A stretch of DNA of 64,000 nt from Gordius sp. MW1 (Eukaryota > Nematomorpha > Gordioida > Gordea > Gordiidae), in assembly GCA_964036665.1 (NCBI GenBank), contig OZ038533.1, positions 12,670,413-12,734,412 on the forward strand, read 5' to 3'. The position numbers and the translations under genes are program-made. The notes under the pieces are model-generated. The model did not search any database. It was not told the DNA's origin and was given only the letters and a program-made list of their open reading frames with translations. Positions 1-11,926 of the stretch are shown here, piece after piece (position 1 is the stretch's first letter; each line of letters opens with the position of its first letter).

Positions 1-615
1 TAGTGGCCGGCATATCCACAATCGACCCAATCTTCGCATTATGTTATATGATGGATAAATATAGGGGGAAAACCTACATATGGTCTTTATCGACTTGGAG
101 TAAGTATGACGCGATCCCTCGCGATTTAAAATATGGTAGTGCTTGAGAAAACAAAATAGTTTTTTTTTATAAAGCATCAAATTCGTGCGTTAGGAGGACA
201 GTTGGGGAATCTAACCATTTCGATTTCAAATTTAATTACATCAAGGTTCTGCTCTAAGCCCTTTATTACAAGCCACGGAGATGAGGACGATACGATGGAT
301 TTTAGGGCTATACTAAGCTCGATAATCCGGCGAATTATTGTCTTAAGGAAAAGATGGGTAATCAATCGCTGGCGGACTTAATTAAAGAAAATCGGCTAAG
401 GTGGTATGGTCATCATATACTAAGAAGGGAGACGATTGACGTAAATCTAAAAATATTTGACATGGAAGTGGCGGGTAAGAGGACGACTTCGTGTCACGTG
501 GAAAGGGCAAGTAGACAAAGTTATGAAAACGAAGAAGATAAATCAAGACAAGGCGCTCACCCCCTCAAAACAAACCCCCCGACTATGGGACCTAATACAT
601 GATAAAGAAGAAAAA
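1..615 (+). pseudogene. Decayed RTE-like non-LTR retrotransposon fragment
   Basis: Translating pieces of this stretch gives the same motifs as the better copy at 33005-36055. Bases 1-130 read as the segment before and including the first catalytic Asp of the reverse transcriptase (STIDPIFAL, then a broken version of the FIDLEKAYD block). Bases 270-600 read as the C-terminal part (ATEMRTIRW, ENRLRWYGH). The middle of the RT, including the YADD box, is deleted and frames are broken. The 3' end carries the gataaagaaga motif also found at the end of the other two copies. It is non-functional. Its 5' end is outside the window. Confidence 0.8.
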
Positions 616-2645
616 TAGTTGAGTGCATTACAAAAATTTAATAGTACACAACCCGTGCAGGCAATTTAAAAATTAAACCTTTTACAGCCTTTTATTTTTT
701 ATGTATTTAAACCGTGATTGGCAAATAAATTATAAAATGTGCTAAAAATATAAAATATTTAGGAGCAATTATTTAGAAATTCTCTTGCCGCCATAATAAA
801 AAAGTTGAATAAAATGAATAGATGTTTTCGATTTATAAACGTAATAGCAAAAATCCGTATCAGATATTTTCAAAGCTTTAATTTTGGGTTAATTGACCTT
901 TACATTTTGATATCCATGGTATGGGAAAAACCAGGAGTTATCATTAACTAACCATATGCTTAACTAGTTAAAAAAGCACCTCCAAAATAACATGAACCTG
1001 TAGTAAAATATTTTTCAAAAACTTATACGAATTAATATAAAAAGCTTTGAGAATCAAATAAAAAATTTGCCTTCGATTAGACCTAAACTAATTTAGAAAT
1101 TAAACAAAAGGGATAGCTAACCCGAAACTCGACCCTACTTCAAAAAAAATGGGGTGGGGTGATATTTGTAGAAAAATATCGGGCCAGAGGGGTTCTACTC
1201 GCGGAGTTAAATATTTTAACATTTTCAAGTATAAATCTTTAAAACGAAGTCTATTTAAATTATTTCAAGCTATCGGGTTAAACATTTTTCTCAATTTAAT
1301 ACTTTATTTTTTTTAGGGGGAAAAAGGTTTGAGGCAAAATTTATATTCGAGTCGGGTCACATTTTAAATCTGATAAATAATTATCATCAAATCGGGTTTA
1401 GGTTAAATGCAAAAATTTTTGGGTGCGGGTAGGAAAATGTTGATTTGGACTCTGATAGAATAAGTGTACTATTCACTTTAAATACTTGATTTGATTATTT
1501 TTTCACATCTTTATAATCTATGTTGAGGTAAAACAATATTAAATAAGTATTTTATGAATTAAATAAAATTAACAATTTTTTAGAGTGATTTTTAAATTTT
1601 TATGTTGACTGTAATAAAAGATTATTGCACTGATGATGAACTAAACACTTATAAATACTGCAAAAGGTTAGTGTAGTGCTATAAAAAGCAAAATTTAGGT
1701 AGCATATTTTTAAAATCTTTTATATGGTATTCAATCTTACAATTAAAAGCAACAGACATTATTTCATTTGGGTTATTCCTACAATAGTGGTTAGAATTGT
1801 AGATTAATTACTGTAAATAATTTGAATCCTTACAGGACCTTATTGTTTTAAACATTGACCTTTGGGAAATTTATCTATAACAAGAAAATTATTTACTATT
1901 CTATTCCAGTATAAATTAAGAAAATTTTGAACAAAAGGGTTAAGTTTATATAATTTTTTTTGTTAATAGTATTATAATAACATCTTTTAAACGTAAAAAA
2001 GCAATTAAAGGTTTTAAAATAATAGATTTGAATAAAAATTTAAATATTAAAATTTATCAGAATATCCAATATTATATTACAAATTAATATATCTAATATT
2101 AGGTTAATTATTTTTTCTATATTATCACTTAAAGTTGAATATTTTTGTTATTATTTGGTGGTTTATAATAGAGTATTTTATGGTTAAAAAAACAATTTTA
2201 ATTCTAAAATAGAGCTCTTTAAATATTAAAAAAGATTTAATTAAAATAATATTAAATGGAATTAGCTTTTTTTATATAATAAATTTAGCACCATTTTAGT
2301 TACACATAACAATTGATATATAGAAGAATTATTGGAGGAATGGCATACATGCATGCATTGGTATTTAAATTGAACAAAAAGTTTTATCCGTATATTTCAG
2401 ATATATAATTCAAATTAAATGTAGCTTATAGTGTTTTATTAACATCTAAAATGCAGTTATTTATATGACCTTTTCTTATGCTAATTTTGTTTTAATGGTT
2501 GCTTATTAAATATGCCAAAAATATGGGGTGTGCAACAAATGCAAAATCTTTAAGGTAATGGATAGATAAACTAAATCAGAAAAAATGATCACAAAATAAA
2601 AAAATAGGGTGTCACATCCTGCAGTAATATTTAAATAAATTAAAG
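616..2645. other. AT-rich intergenic DNA downstream of GOLT1
   Basis: No exon-like reading frame was found on either strand. Around 1110-1440 there are scattered CGGGT/ACCCG motifs (cccgaaactcgaccctac, gagtcgggtcac, gtgcgggtagg), which resemble the motif-rich ends of the hAT-like MITEs elsewhere in the window. No clear terminal repeats or target duplication were identified. The rest is low-complexity A/T sequence. Confidence 0.5.
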
Positions 2646-3320
2646 TTAAAATAAATTTTTACCTTTAATAATGTAAAGTGTAATTACTTTATTAATCCCA
2701 GGTAGGTATAGAATGGTTCCAATAACAGGCACTCTCCTCAAAAAATTTATAACAATTGGAAAAAATCCCCTAAAAATATGAAAGGATTAAATTTTGGGCC
2801 AAATATTGAAATAAAATATGTAAAATAGTTATGATAAATTTAAAATTTTTGTTATTAATTAGGCATTTTCAAAATGTACATAAAATAGGCAAAAGAAATT
2901 ACCCAAATAACAAAACAAATCCATATGTTTCAATAACCATTCCAACTAATGGCCAGCCTACTAGGACTAGAGCTATTCCGGTAACAAATCCCAAACTGCC
3001 TTTCCATTTGTGTTTTTGAAAAAAGAATTTGATTGTTCTCTCTACACCAATTACTGATACAAGGCCACAAACAAATAGTAACTGTAAAATACATAAAATT
3101 GCATAAATTGATGACTAATCATTTTACATTTCCTATGGCTAGAAGGGCAGTATCAAAAAAGAATAATACTCCTAAAAGGAGAAAAAATATTCCAAATCCA
3201 ACGAGACCAATTCCAATTTCTAAATTTAGATATTATTATAATTTCATATTTATAAAGTCATATAAAAAGAAAACACTTAAAAAAACGGTACACACTTTGC
3301 AGGTCTGTAACTTGAATCAT
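2646..3320 (-). CDS. GOLT1B: Vesicle transport protein GOT1/GOLT1 (complete, 4 exons)
   Basis: This is a small four-TM protein of ER-Golgi vesicle traffic (Got1/GOLT1 family). Coding exons on the minus strand are 3296-3320, 3128-3219, 2903-3081 and 2646-2769. All junctions have GT/AG and keep frame, giving 139 aa against about 138 in animals. The start MIQVTDLQK matches the family N terminus. Further recognisable blocks are GIGLVGFGIFF, FFFDTALLAIGN, GVERTIKFFFQKHK, GWPLVGMVIETYGF and NFLRRVPVIG. The first coding exon holds only 25 nt, so it is easily missed. A possible donor (AAAG|GTAAAA at 2661-2663) could extend the C terminus, but reading to the TAA at 2646 gives the family length. A truncated retroelement lies about 130 bp upstream of the ATG. 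Family assignment is firm; the 5' UTR and promoter are not identified. Confidence 0.93.
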
Positions 3321-3451
3321 TTTAACGACGTTACATTCCAGTGTACGCTGAAGGCGTTCAACTCGTCGCGATCATATGGTTCTAGAAGTGATTTTATATC
3401 ACTTATCCAGCTTAATTCCTCTGATTAGAGATGTTAAAACGCATAGTTGAA

Positions 3452-5856
3452 TTTGCATTAACAAACTAAAGATAACCTCAACTTTTTCCGACCTTCCTCT
3501 AGAAAACCTAATCACATACCAAAAAAACGAAAATCACCGAGGTACCCAAATTGATCATATAATATGCCAATTAAGAAACCACAAAATGATAAAGAACTTT
3601 CACACCATTCAGCCTATCTTAAATACAGATCATTTTGTAATCGTAGCAGATCTCTTTATTAATCCCTCCTCTCTCCACACGTCAAAAAAACTTAAAAAAT
3701 ACCCATCTGGAGCTAACATAATCAGAGACATCTCTCAGCTTGTGCCCTCATTACAAACAGACTCGAAGTCACTTGGTGATCTTGCCCCTCTCTCAGTCAA
3801 TGACCATAATGACTTGTTAGCGAAGTTTTTTACCCCATTCCAAAGTAACCTTCATGTCAACATCAAGTCCTGGTTCTCCATCGATACCATTAATTTACTC
3901 GAGACCCGTTATAACGTTTTTAAGGATAAGACACTTAGAAATAAAAAAGCATGGGTCCAAGAACTCACAAAAAAGATCAAAGCTGCAATAAAAAAGGACA
4001 AGGCTAACTACTTATCAAGCAAACTAAAAGAAGCAGAATCTGCGGCTCGTACTAACAATACACACACCCTTTACAAAATTCTAAGGAACATCACCGCAAA
4101 ATTTGCCGATAAACATAACTACCACACAATACAAAACGAACATAGCTCCAACGATTCTTTGATCCAAACCGAGGCTTGGGAGAACCACTTTCGTTCCATT
4201 CTAGATCGCCCTTACTCAATCCCCTGTTCTGACATATTCCTTGACTTTATTAACAACTTTAAAACACCGACCACCCCTTGTATCAGATTAGAACCTCCCT
4301 CCATGAATGAAATAAAATCCGTTTTAAAATCCCTCAAACTTCATAAAGCTCCCGATGCAGACAGAATCACAGCTGAAGCCCTTAAGGCTGATTACACCCT
4401 GTCTAGCGAACTCTTGCATCAACTCTTCAAAAAAATCTGGCAACAAGAGCTCATCCCTCACGCTTGGTCTACTGGTCTACTTAGTAAAATCTATAAAAAA
4501 GGAGACCCATCTCTTCCCGACAATTATAGAGGGATCACAATCATAAATAACATTTCCAAGGTTTTTATAAAAATAATATACAGGAGGATTTATCCATTCA
4601 TTGATGATAATTTAAAAAGTAACCAAGCCGGCTTTCGTAAGTCTAAAACCACAATTGAACATATCCTTACCCTTAAAAATATTATTGACATCTCCTCTAA
4701 ATCTAAATCACCTTTAGTGCTAACATTTGTCGACATTCAAAAAGCTTTCGACTCCCTCTCCCATCTTTACATATGGGAATCTTTATGCCTACTAGGAATT
4801 CCAAAAAAAATTATTAGACTTATTTTCTTTCTCTACAAGGATATGAAAGTGGTCATAAAACATCTACACCACCGCTCAAACCCGATCCAAGTCAATTTAG
4901 GAGTTAGACAGGGATGTCCACTATCTCCTCTACTATTCATCACGGCAATGGATCTCATAATAAAAAGATCCACCCTGCCTTACGACGGTCTCCACATGAA
5001 CGGCACCAAACTGTCTTCACTGCTTTTTGCTGACGATTTATGCATCGTATCAGATTCAATTCTTAAAACACAGAACTTTGCCGATAGGTTCGTCTTAGAA
5101 TGCAAGAAAGCCGGTTTAATAATTAACCCAAGCAAGTCTAACATTCTATCTATTAACTTACCCCACCAAAATACTACCTTGATTATCAACAACACATTAG
5201 TTCCCTTTTCAGAATCAATAAACTACTTAGGAGTGACCCTTTCTTCAGATACCTACTCCCACCAAGATGCCTCTAATAAATTAGCTAAAGCACTAAAGAG
5301 ATTTTATTCCTGCTATTCGATCTGGAAATCTCACGAACTAGCTCTACCAACCCGCCTCCGTCTATTCAAAACCACCATACTACCGGTATTCCTCTATGGA
5401 TGCGAAACGTGGTCCCTAAAAGGCCCGACTCTTAAAGCTGCCCAAACCAAACTAAACAAAATGCTAAGAATAATTTGTAAAATATTCTACCCAGTTGTAA
5501 TTAGCAACCCAAACCTTTGGACCCTTTGTGAAATCCCTCCCATTAAAAACATAATAATATCACGGAAGTGGAACTTCTTAGCCCACCAGACTAGACGCAA
5601 TGGACTAAACATTTGCTTAAGATCAATACTATGGAGACCGCCCCAACTAAGAAATCTAAAATGTCGAGGATCCTGGATCCACAAAACTTTCTCTGAACTC
5701 CGCTCTCTCAACCACGAGTGGAATACTATAATCCCCATAATGCAAAACAGATCCGCTTGGAAAACCTTCTCTGCCTCCAATTTCCCCACAAAGTATCCCC
5801 TCCCGGCCGCCTCAACTTCGAATAGTCTCTCAACTCAACAACATCCCAGATATTAA
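3452..5856 (+). CDS. Reverse transcriptase ORF (endonuclease C-terminus plus RT)
   Basis: About 800 codons are open without interruption. The first ATG is at 3586, but homology starts upstream of it. The visible order is: endonuclease tail (about codons 1-65), basic linker rich in Lys and Ala, RT palm with FVDIQKAFDS (first catalytic Asp) and FADD (catalytic Asp pair), thumb, and a C-terminal segment containing LPVFLYGCETWSL. All three catalytic Asp are intact, so the polymerase could fold. The endonuclease catalytic core is absent, so this copy should not mobilise by itself. No start codon context can be assigned because the 5' part is lost. Confidence 0.85.
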
Positions 5857-6150
5857 CCATGGAGAGCCTTCTAGGCCTTACACCGAAATCTGAGTGGATA
5901 ATCGGTAGCCCCTCAACCCAACTGCATCGTAAATAAGCCCCAATCCGACGCCCAAACTAGCTAACCAGGGATGGAGAGCCTGCTAGCGAGTACCACAATC
6001 TGATTGGAGAAGCGGTAGCTCCTCAAACCAACCACATCGGAAAAACACTTTCTTTCCACACCATCGATCCGTGAGCCCGAGGCCGACGCTCTAGCGAACA
6101 ATGGAAAACCTTCAAGTCCTCTTACCGCAATCTCAAGGAAGTGTCGTATC
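5857..6150 (+). repeat. Three imperfect repeat units in the retroelement 3' UTR
   Basis: The phrase atggagagcct, followed by an accgnaatctga-like block, cggtagc(c/t)cctcaa and cccgacgc, recurs at about 5857-5961, 5962-6096 and 6097-6147 (the third is partial). Units are roughly 105-135 bp and diverged. They sit between the stop codon and the ATAC tail, so they belong to the element's 3' UTR, not to host satellite DNA. Confidence 0.7.
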
Positions 6151-6412
6151 CTTAATATTTATATGCTTATATTAGTCTCATGCATGGTCCGCTTTTGCTT
6201 ATACTTTAGTGCTTCTTACTAACAGTACTGACCTTCGCTTTAGTATACTAACAAATTAACCACTAACCTACTAACAACTGAACACGTAACCTTTGGTTAG
6301 CGTGGCCCGAGATGCACCAATGGTGTTAGATGGGACTCAATCTTAGCTTGCCGATTTAGCTAAGCTCTTGTTTGTCATCGGGGCTTATACATACATACAT
6401 ACATACATTATG

Positions 6413-6784
6413 CTTTACCCTGGTAAAAGGCAGTTTCACACCATTCCATTAAGCTTAACGTGCACTAGCTAATTAACAACCCGGTTAAAGTATTAGCAAA
6501 GGAGCAGTTTACGGCTGTTGCTCGAACGAGATAAAATCTGGCACTAAGCAGAGTAGTTTATAACAAACCGTGATATCGAACAAGGGCATTTTAAACTAAA
6601 AATAGTTTTCGGCGGATTTAATTATAGCGTGCTAGGAGGCAGCTGGCATATAATGCTGATTTTTATTACGATTTAGTGGGACCTTAATATTAATCCGAAT
6701 GCTGATTGACATTATTTGAATCATAAATCAATCGAATAAGGTGCAATAAAATAATTAAAAATAAAAAATTATTACAAAACCCGA
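6413..6784. other. Intergenic stretch, nothing recognised
   Basis: This lies between the non-LTR element tail and the next repeat arm. No coding frame, terminal repeat or RNA-like structure was found. It is moderately AT-rich unique-looking sequence. Confidence 0.4.
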
Positions 6785-7239
6785 GATTCATGTGTGCTTG
6801 GATAGACATGGGGGCGGGAGTGTATGAGGTAGAGAAAGGGAGAGAGAGATGTGTTTTAGTAAATAGTATGTACTCTAATGTACTCCTTTTTCCAGACATA
6901 GTGGGACGAATTTTGATAAGGGGAAGGGGTTCACAAAGACGCGAATAAATTTAAATATAGAGGTGTAACAAAAAAAATAAATTAATGAACCTATAGATGA
7001 AACTTTAATCTACATGAATATATTCCTATTTTTCACTAAATATTAAAAATGCCGTGGCAATATAGCCTCAAAAGGGCTTAAAAAGGGCAGTTTTGGTACC
7101 TTCAACCTCCTATATCTAAAAAACTAGTAATTGTAGGGAAAAAACTAAAAACAGATTATTTTTCAGCGCAAAATTCTCTATCAGAACTATTGGTTGGATT
7201 GCGGGATGTAATCACAAAGTCAATATTTGTAGAGCTGTG
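6785..7239 (+). mobile_element. Single arm of palindromic PIF/Harbinger-like MITE
   Basis: This matches the right arm of the element at 30812-32405. It runs from the palindrome centre (tgtgcttggatagacatggg) through cagcgcaaaattctctatca to an end at gagctgtg followed by TAA. The left arm is missing. The other copies end in GACCTGTG or GATCTGTG followed by TTA, so the flanking trinucleotide is TWA, the target preference of PIF/Harbinger elements. No transposase is encoded, so family assignment rests on the target trinucleotide only. Confidence 0.6.
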
Positions 7240-7869
7240 TAATTGTCATAAATGTCATCTTAAGAGAACAAATACTTTTAACGAAAAATTAATAAATCCT
7301 TCTTATCCCTTCTTACAAATATATAAGGCATAACAAGCTTAACAAACAGCCACGAAAGCGTAAAATACTTCAATCCTTCAACCCTCGGACTCTTTTTGAA
7401 CTTAATGCCTTAACGGTTCTTTTTTGTTCCATGGCAAATGGTATATTTCAGTAAAATTTCATTTGCATTAAATTCTTTGCTCATAGCATTGCCACGACCC
7501 TCATTCTACAGAGGACTATGAAACCTTAAAATATTCTCATTTTACTTCAAATTACGTCCTGTCGCAGCATCAAATCTGTTTAAAATTATATTATTTCACC
7601 ATTAATTTAAAAATATATCCTTTTGATAAACTGAATAAGAGGCATATGTTATTATTAATTACTCCCTCTCCAACATGATTTTATGCAACTTTTAATTTAT
7701 ATGGGTTTAAATAATTAGAATCTTTTTTTTTGTACTAATTATTTAAAGTAAAAACATTTTGAAAAAAATTATCTTGATTTCTGTCTGTAAATCCTTTTGC
7801 CATGCAATCAAAATCCTTTTAAGGGGTAAAAAGAAACAGTATATATCATAAAATTTTAAAATCAAAAAA

Positions 7870-10790
7870 ATGTTTTTTATTTTGCTAGATGGCATCCGCC
7901 CCATTTTTCTGCAAGACCTAATTAAGCCCTATATAGGCGGTTCACAAAGCTTACTTGAGAATCTAACACGTCCCTGCAACATTATGGTAAGACGCCAATT
8001 CCCTCTTGAAATATTCACAATTTTTTTGGAGGAAAACTGTTGGCCTTTAATAAGGACGACGGCTCAATTCTTTAAGCAGAATAGCTTCCAAATGAATCAC
8101 GATCAAAATTCGCGCCTCTTTGGCTTGTTCCCTTCTCCCCAACTAATTAGGTTTCGAAGTCTAGGGAGGTTGTGAAGCAGCCGCTCATACGGCCCGTATC
8201 CCCTTCGAATCATCCCTCAGGCAAAACTTTTAGTTAAACTCGACTTTAAAAAAGCTTTCAACAGCGTCAATAGGGCGGCGTTCCTTGCACCCTTCTAGAA
8301 AGCATTTACTCATACGTCCTCAATAGTTATGGAGTCCCATATTTTTCTTCTATTTAGGGACAGGTAATCCACTCCTCCGGAGGTACACAGCAAGGCGATC
8401 CCTTAGGCTCAGCGCTTTTCCTAAAAACACTTTTATTCATGAGGAATTCCCCAGACTGCTAAAAAGTTCGAGACTTTGATTATTAATAAGCTACAGAAAA
8501 TTTAACGAATGCTATTTTAATATGTATGTGTTCAAAAATGGAGTTTGCATAGCTATACAGGAGATCATCCAAAAACTGTCTAACACAGGAAGCTTTTCTT
8601 GCAAACGGTACATAGACGACGGATTTTTGGTGGGCCCCGGAAGTGAAATAAGTAAAATAACGCCGATTATTGAATCCTTTTCAGATTCAATTAACCTCGA
8701 ACTCAACTACTTAAAATGTGAAGTATACAGCAGGTTTCCTTCAAAAGATCCCTCAACACTCCCCTTTACTGTCCTCACTCTTGACCAGTTCAGCCACCTA
8801 GCACCGCTAAGTGGGCTCATATCTTCTCAACGCTTTTGACCAAATTTTTAACTTTTATAGAGGCCGTCAAACCTACCCTACAAAAACTTACCCCTCACTA
8901 AGCTTGATTTTTGGCTAAATGTTTTAATCCCGAAAATAAATCATGCCTTGCGTGCATCACCCCTTTGGCTGCCCCTAGCAACTAAATTTGATCAAACGAG
9001 ACATTCAGACACTTTTTGACCTGTCCAATGGCTCCAAGTATCCCTCCTTACTAAGTGGGGGAATTGGTACTAGATATCCGCAACAGATAGCATTAGCGGG
9101 TTTTATATCTTCGCGCATGAGTACCGACCCACTTATCTCTGGCATGACAATTCTCCCCGACCCACACCTCCCGGAGGCACTCCACAGGTGCGACGCGGAA
9201 GCTCGAGTCAGCCGAACGACCACTCGGAAAGACCCAAAAGGAATGGGACCTTCCCCTAATAGCAGCACGGTCCATAACCTTTCCTCGAAGCACCTATCTC
9301 AGGGAAAAATCCTTTTCAATTGGGCCTCTTCCAAGAGCGGTCGAATAGCTCGAAGCAATCCCGAAAAGGAATTTGGGGATCCATATGTCTGGGGAGGAGT
9401 TCGCATTGCCAAAGGCCTCCGCCTCGGCTGTGACACCGTATTCCAGTTTGTATGCGATCTCTGCAAACAGCCGGTCCAACCCAATGGACATCATCTTTTC
9501 CATTGCAAATACAGCAAAGGCCGCAACTCCAGCACACGGCGATCAACAAGATCATCGGCCAGTACCTTAGGAAAGCTGGCTATCCAAACCAGAGATCAGA
9601 TTGCCCGGCCCGGCCCGCTGCCCGAACAGGCCCGGCCCGGCCCGTGGGCCGGGTCGGGCCGGGCAACTGTCCTAAATTTTTATTTTCGGGCGGGCACGAA
9701 GAAGATAGGATTCGGGCAATTCGGGCTTAATGAGCTTTTAGATAGTGTATTTTTTTGTTACTTTTCATTAAATTGCATATGAAAATGCTAAAAAATCGCC
9801 ATCCGTCCCCAAGTTATTTTTACAATTTTGCCAGAACCCCTTTATTTTCATCAAGTCCCTAGCTAGGTTAAGGAAAGGATTAAAATATTTATATTTATGC
9901 AGCCCTTTCATTGTTCGTAATTCGCATGTGCCGTCTATACTATTACAAAATCGTCACGCCCAAATTGATACAACGCCTGAAAGTGTTAAATTTCATTCTA
10001 ATATCATTTAATTTTTTATCAAATGATTTAACAAGGCTTCTCCAAATTCGCCTTTATTATTCCCTTATCACTCATCGCTATCGCTAAGCTCAAATATTTT
10101 AGAAAGACCAAATACTACGTTTTTTTGACCAATTAGGATTAAAATTAAAGTACAAAAGTTTCATTTGAAAAAATCATTCGACTTTTAAATATTATAAGAA
10201 TTTTAGGTCGCAAAATTTCGGGCCTAACAGGCAAATTTAATATTTCGGGCCGGGCATTTCGGGCAGCATTAATGTTTCGGGCGGACACCAGAAGAGTTCG
10301 AGCGGGCTCGGGCGGGCAATGAGGTTAGAGAAATGAACCGGGCCGGGTTCGGGCAGAAAATTCCTAACAAATCTGACCTCTGATCCAAACACCCTGAAAC
10401 CCGTCGGCCTTAGCACAACCGACGGTAAAGGCCAAACGGCTTTACACTCATTCCATGGTCTCGTGGACTGAATCTCACTGGGACTTTACCACGTCAACAT
10501 ATTTTCCCCTCCAACTCCTATCCCAACCTTAAAGTCAGTGCAGAGAATAGAAAGACAACAAAATATTCCTCCGTTGTGGATATAATATTCGTTCCCATAG
10601 TGGCAACAACAATTGAAAACTTAGGCATTGAAGCTCTTGCTCTCTAGAGACAAATTGTTAAAGCGATTTCTAACGTCTCATTAGATTTGAAAGAATACTT
10701 TTTATCAGGCAAAAGATCACTATATCGTTAGATCCAACAATGTCCATACACTGATCAATGCCAACCGCTTAGTTTAAGCGCCTTTTTATA
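7870..10790 (+). pseudogene. Decayed non-LTR reverse transcriptase of the QQGDPLG/YxDDG type
   Basis: Fragments in several frames follow the order of a widespread invertebrate retroelement RT: a region near 7890-8060 (LLENLTR, then FGGKLLAF), KLDFKKAFNSVNR near 8240-8275, a TQQGDPLG-like box near 8386-8410, and RYIDDGFLVGP near 8608-8640. A C-terminal cysteine/histidine motif follows (CDLCKQPVQPNGHHLFHC, near 9450-9510), then a post-zinc-finger domain with GRNSSTRR. The homology resumes after a nested hAT MITE (9590-10382) with VGLSTTDGK and continues to about 10770. Frameshifts and stops make it non-functional. The exact clade is not resolved. Confidence 0.75.
9590..10382. mobile_element. 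hAT-like MITE with GGCCC-rich ends (793 bp)
   Basis: The ends are CAGAGATCAGATTG on the left and CAAATCTGACCTCTG on the right, an imperfect terminal inverted repeat. They are flanked by a perfect 8-bp target duplication ATCCAAAC (9582-9589 and 10383-10390). Both ends carry arrays of cggcc/cgggc motifs; the 600-bp core is AT-rich and non-coding. An 8-bp duplication and a CAGAG-type end are typical of hAT elements. It interrupts the retroelement at 7870-10790, and removing it rejoins that element's reading. Longer flanking ORFs here are composites of host element and MITE and are not genes. Confidence 0.88.
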
Positions 10791-11926
10791 GATTTTTAAT
10801 CGTTAATGTAATATTTTTTTATTGTTTTTATATTTTTTTTTGAAAATGTTTGTAAATTTGTATTTAACATAGTGAATTGATTATTTGTTCGTTTGAATTA
10901 AATAATATGTAAATTGAAATAAAATTCACTAAATTAATGAGATAACAATTTCAATTACCATAATTCGATACTTATATTCAAAAGCTTTTAATGTGATTAT
11001 GGTTATAATTTTTAAAAATCTTATTGACTCGATCAGTCTAAACAAACTTCATGGCAAAAAGTTACTATTTTGAATTGTTGCTGACCTACCCACGAGACAA
11101 AAAAGCTTAAACTGAGTGGCGTGGGCATGATTGCCTAGAAGGGGGAGTGATAAAATTTTTGATAAATAATACTCTTAGACAAAAGTTTATTGAGACTATA
11201 ATATACATTAGTGACTTAAAAATTTTTGATTAAATGATAATTAATTAAAATTTTATACATTCAATATCTCAGTATTTTGTTTCTATTTAGAAAAAGCATT
11301 AAAAGTTAATTATTTTATTATGTGGCCCAGATCCGTCTGTAATCTTTCCAAGGACTCAATTTGCAAAGATCTCCTTTCAATTTTTCTGGATATGGCAACT
11401 CTGCCCATTTGTGAACGAGATATGCACGGTCGTTTTAGGCCTAAATGGCCCAGCAGTAGGAAAAATTAAAATTCCCGCGCTTGGTCCAGGCCCCTCAGAG
11501 TTAAATTATAGGCCCCAGCCCGACCCGTAAAATTTTTGTAAATCACTCTGGGCCGTCCCGAAATTTTTTTTTATATGTTTAAGCTTTTTAAATGCAAATA
11601 TTATGTTAATAATAAAACTTTCGTGATTTTATATGTTGAAAAGGTTCAATAATAATGTTAAAGTTAGTCTCGAAAAGGTTTTTATATCTTCTAACGTGAC
11701 GTTAAACTTTGTAGGTACATAAAACCATTTTGGAAAATTAATCGGAAACTCTATGCAAGGTTAAATTTACATAACAAAAATTACCTAGATTTGTTGATTT
11801 TTGACCTTATTAAAAAATAAAAACTTTTGGAATATACTTTTTTAAAATCACAAGTTTTAAGAAGAGACAATCATGAAAAATTAAAATGGATAAATTATTA
11901 TTGTAAATTTACGAGGGTTTCATGTG
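10791..11926. other. AT-rich intergenic DNA with a degenerate GGCCC-rich patch
   Basis: There is no coding signal. Bases 11435-11570 contain ggcctaaatggcccag, aggcccctcag and gccccagcccgaccc. These look like one end of a degraded relative of the GGCCC-rich hAT MITE at 9590-10382, but no TIR or target duplication could be paired. Confidence 0.4.

Larger units (their letters stand above)
3452..6412 (+). mobile_element. 5'-truncated non-LTR retrotransposon with (ATAC)n tail
   Basis: One open frame runs from about 3452 to 5856. It begins inside the endonuclease C terminus (HRGTQIDHI, then TDHFVIV) and continues through a full reverse transcriptase. RT blocks include HKAPDADRITAE, NYRGITIINNISK, FVDIQKAFDS, GVRQGCPLSPLLF and FADDLCIVS, followed by the RTE-type tail motif YGCETWSL. 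The RT frame has no stop, so this copy is young or recently active. The N-terminal endonuclease is missing: an in-frame TGA lies near 3449 and no upstream match was found. This is the usual 5' truncation of target-primed integration. A 3' region of about 530 bp with imperfect repeats ends in a short ATAC tandem repeat near 6386-6409, as many non-LTR elements do. The clade is uncertain (RTE-like by the C-terminal motif). Confidence 0.88.

Noticed and set aside
3033..3428. 131-codon plus-strand frame
   Set aside because: It overlaps GOLT1 exons 1-2 on the opposite strand and has no family motif of its own.
8988..9782. 264-codon plus-strand frame as a single gene
   Set aside because: It joins the zinc-finger region of a decayed retroelement to the GC-rich end of a hAT MITE; the target duplication shows the joint is an insertion.
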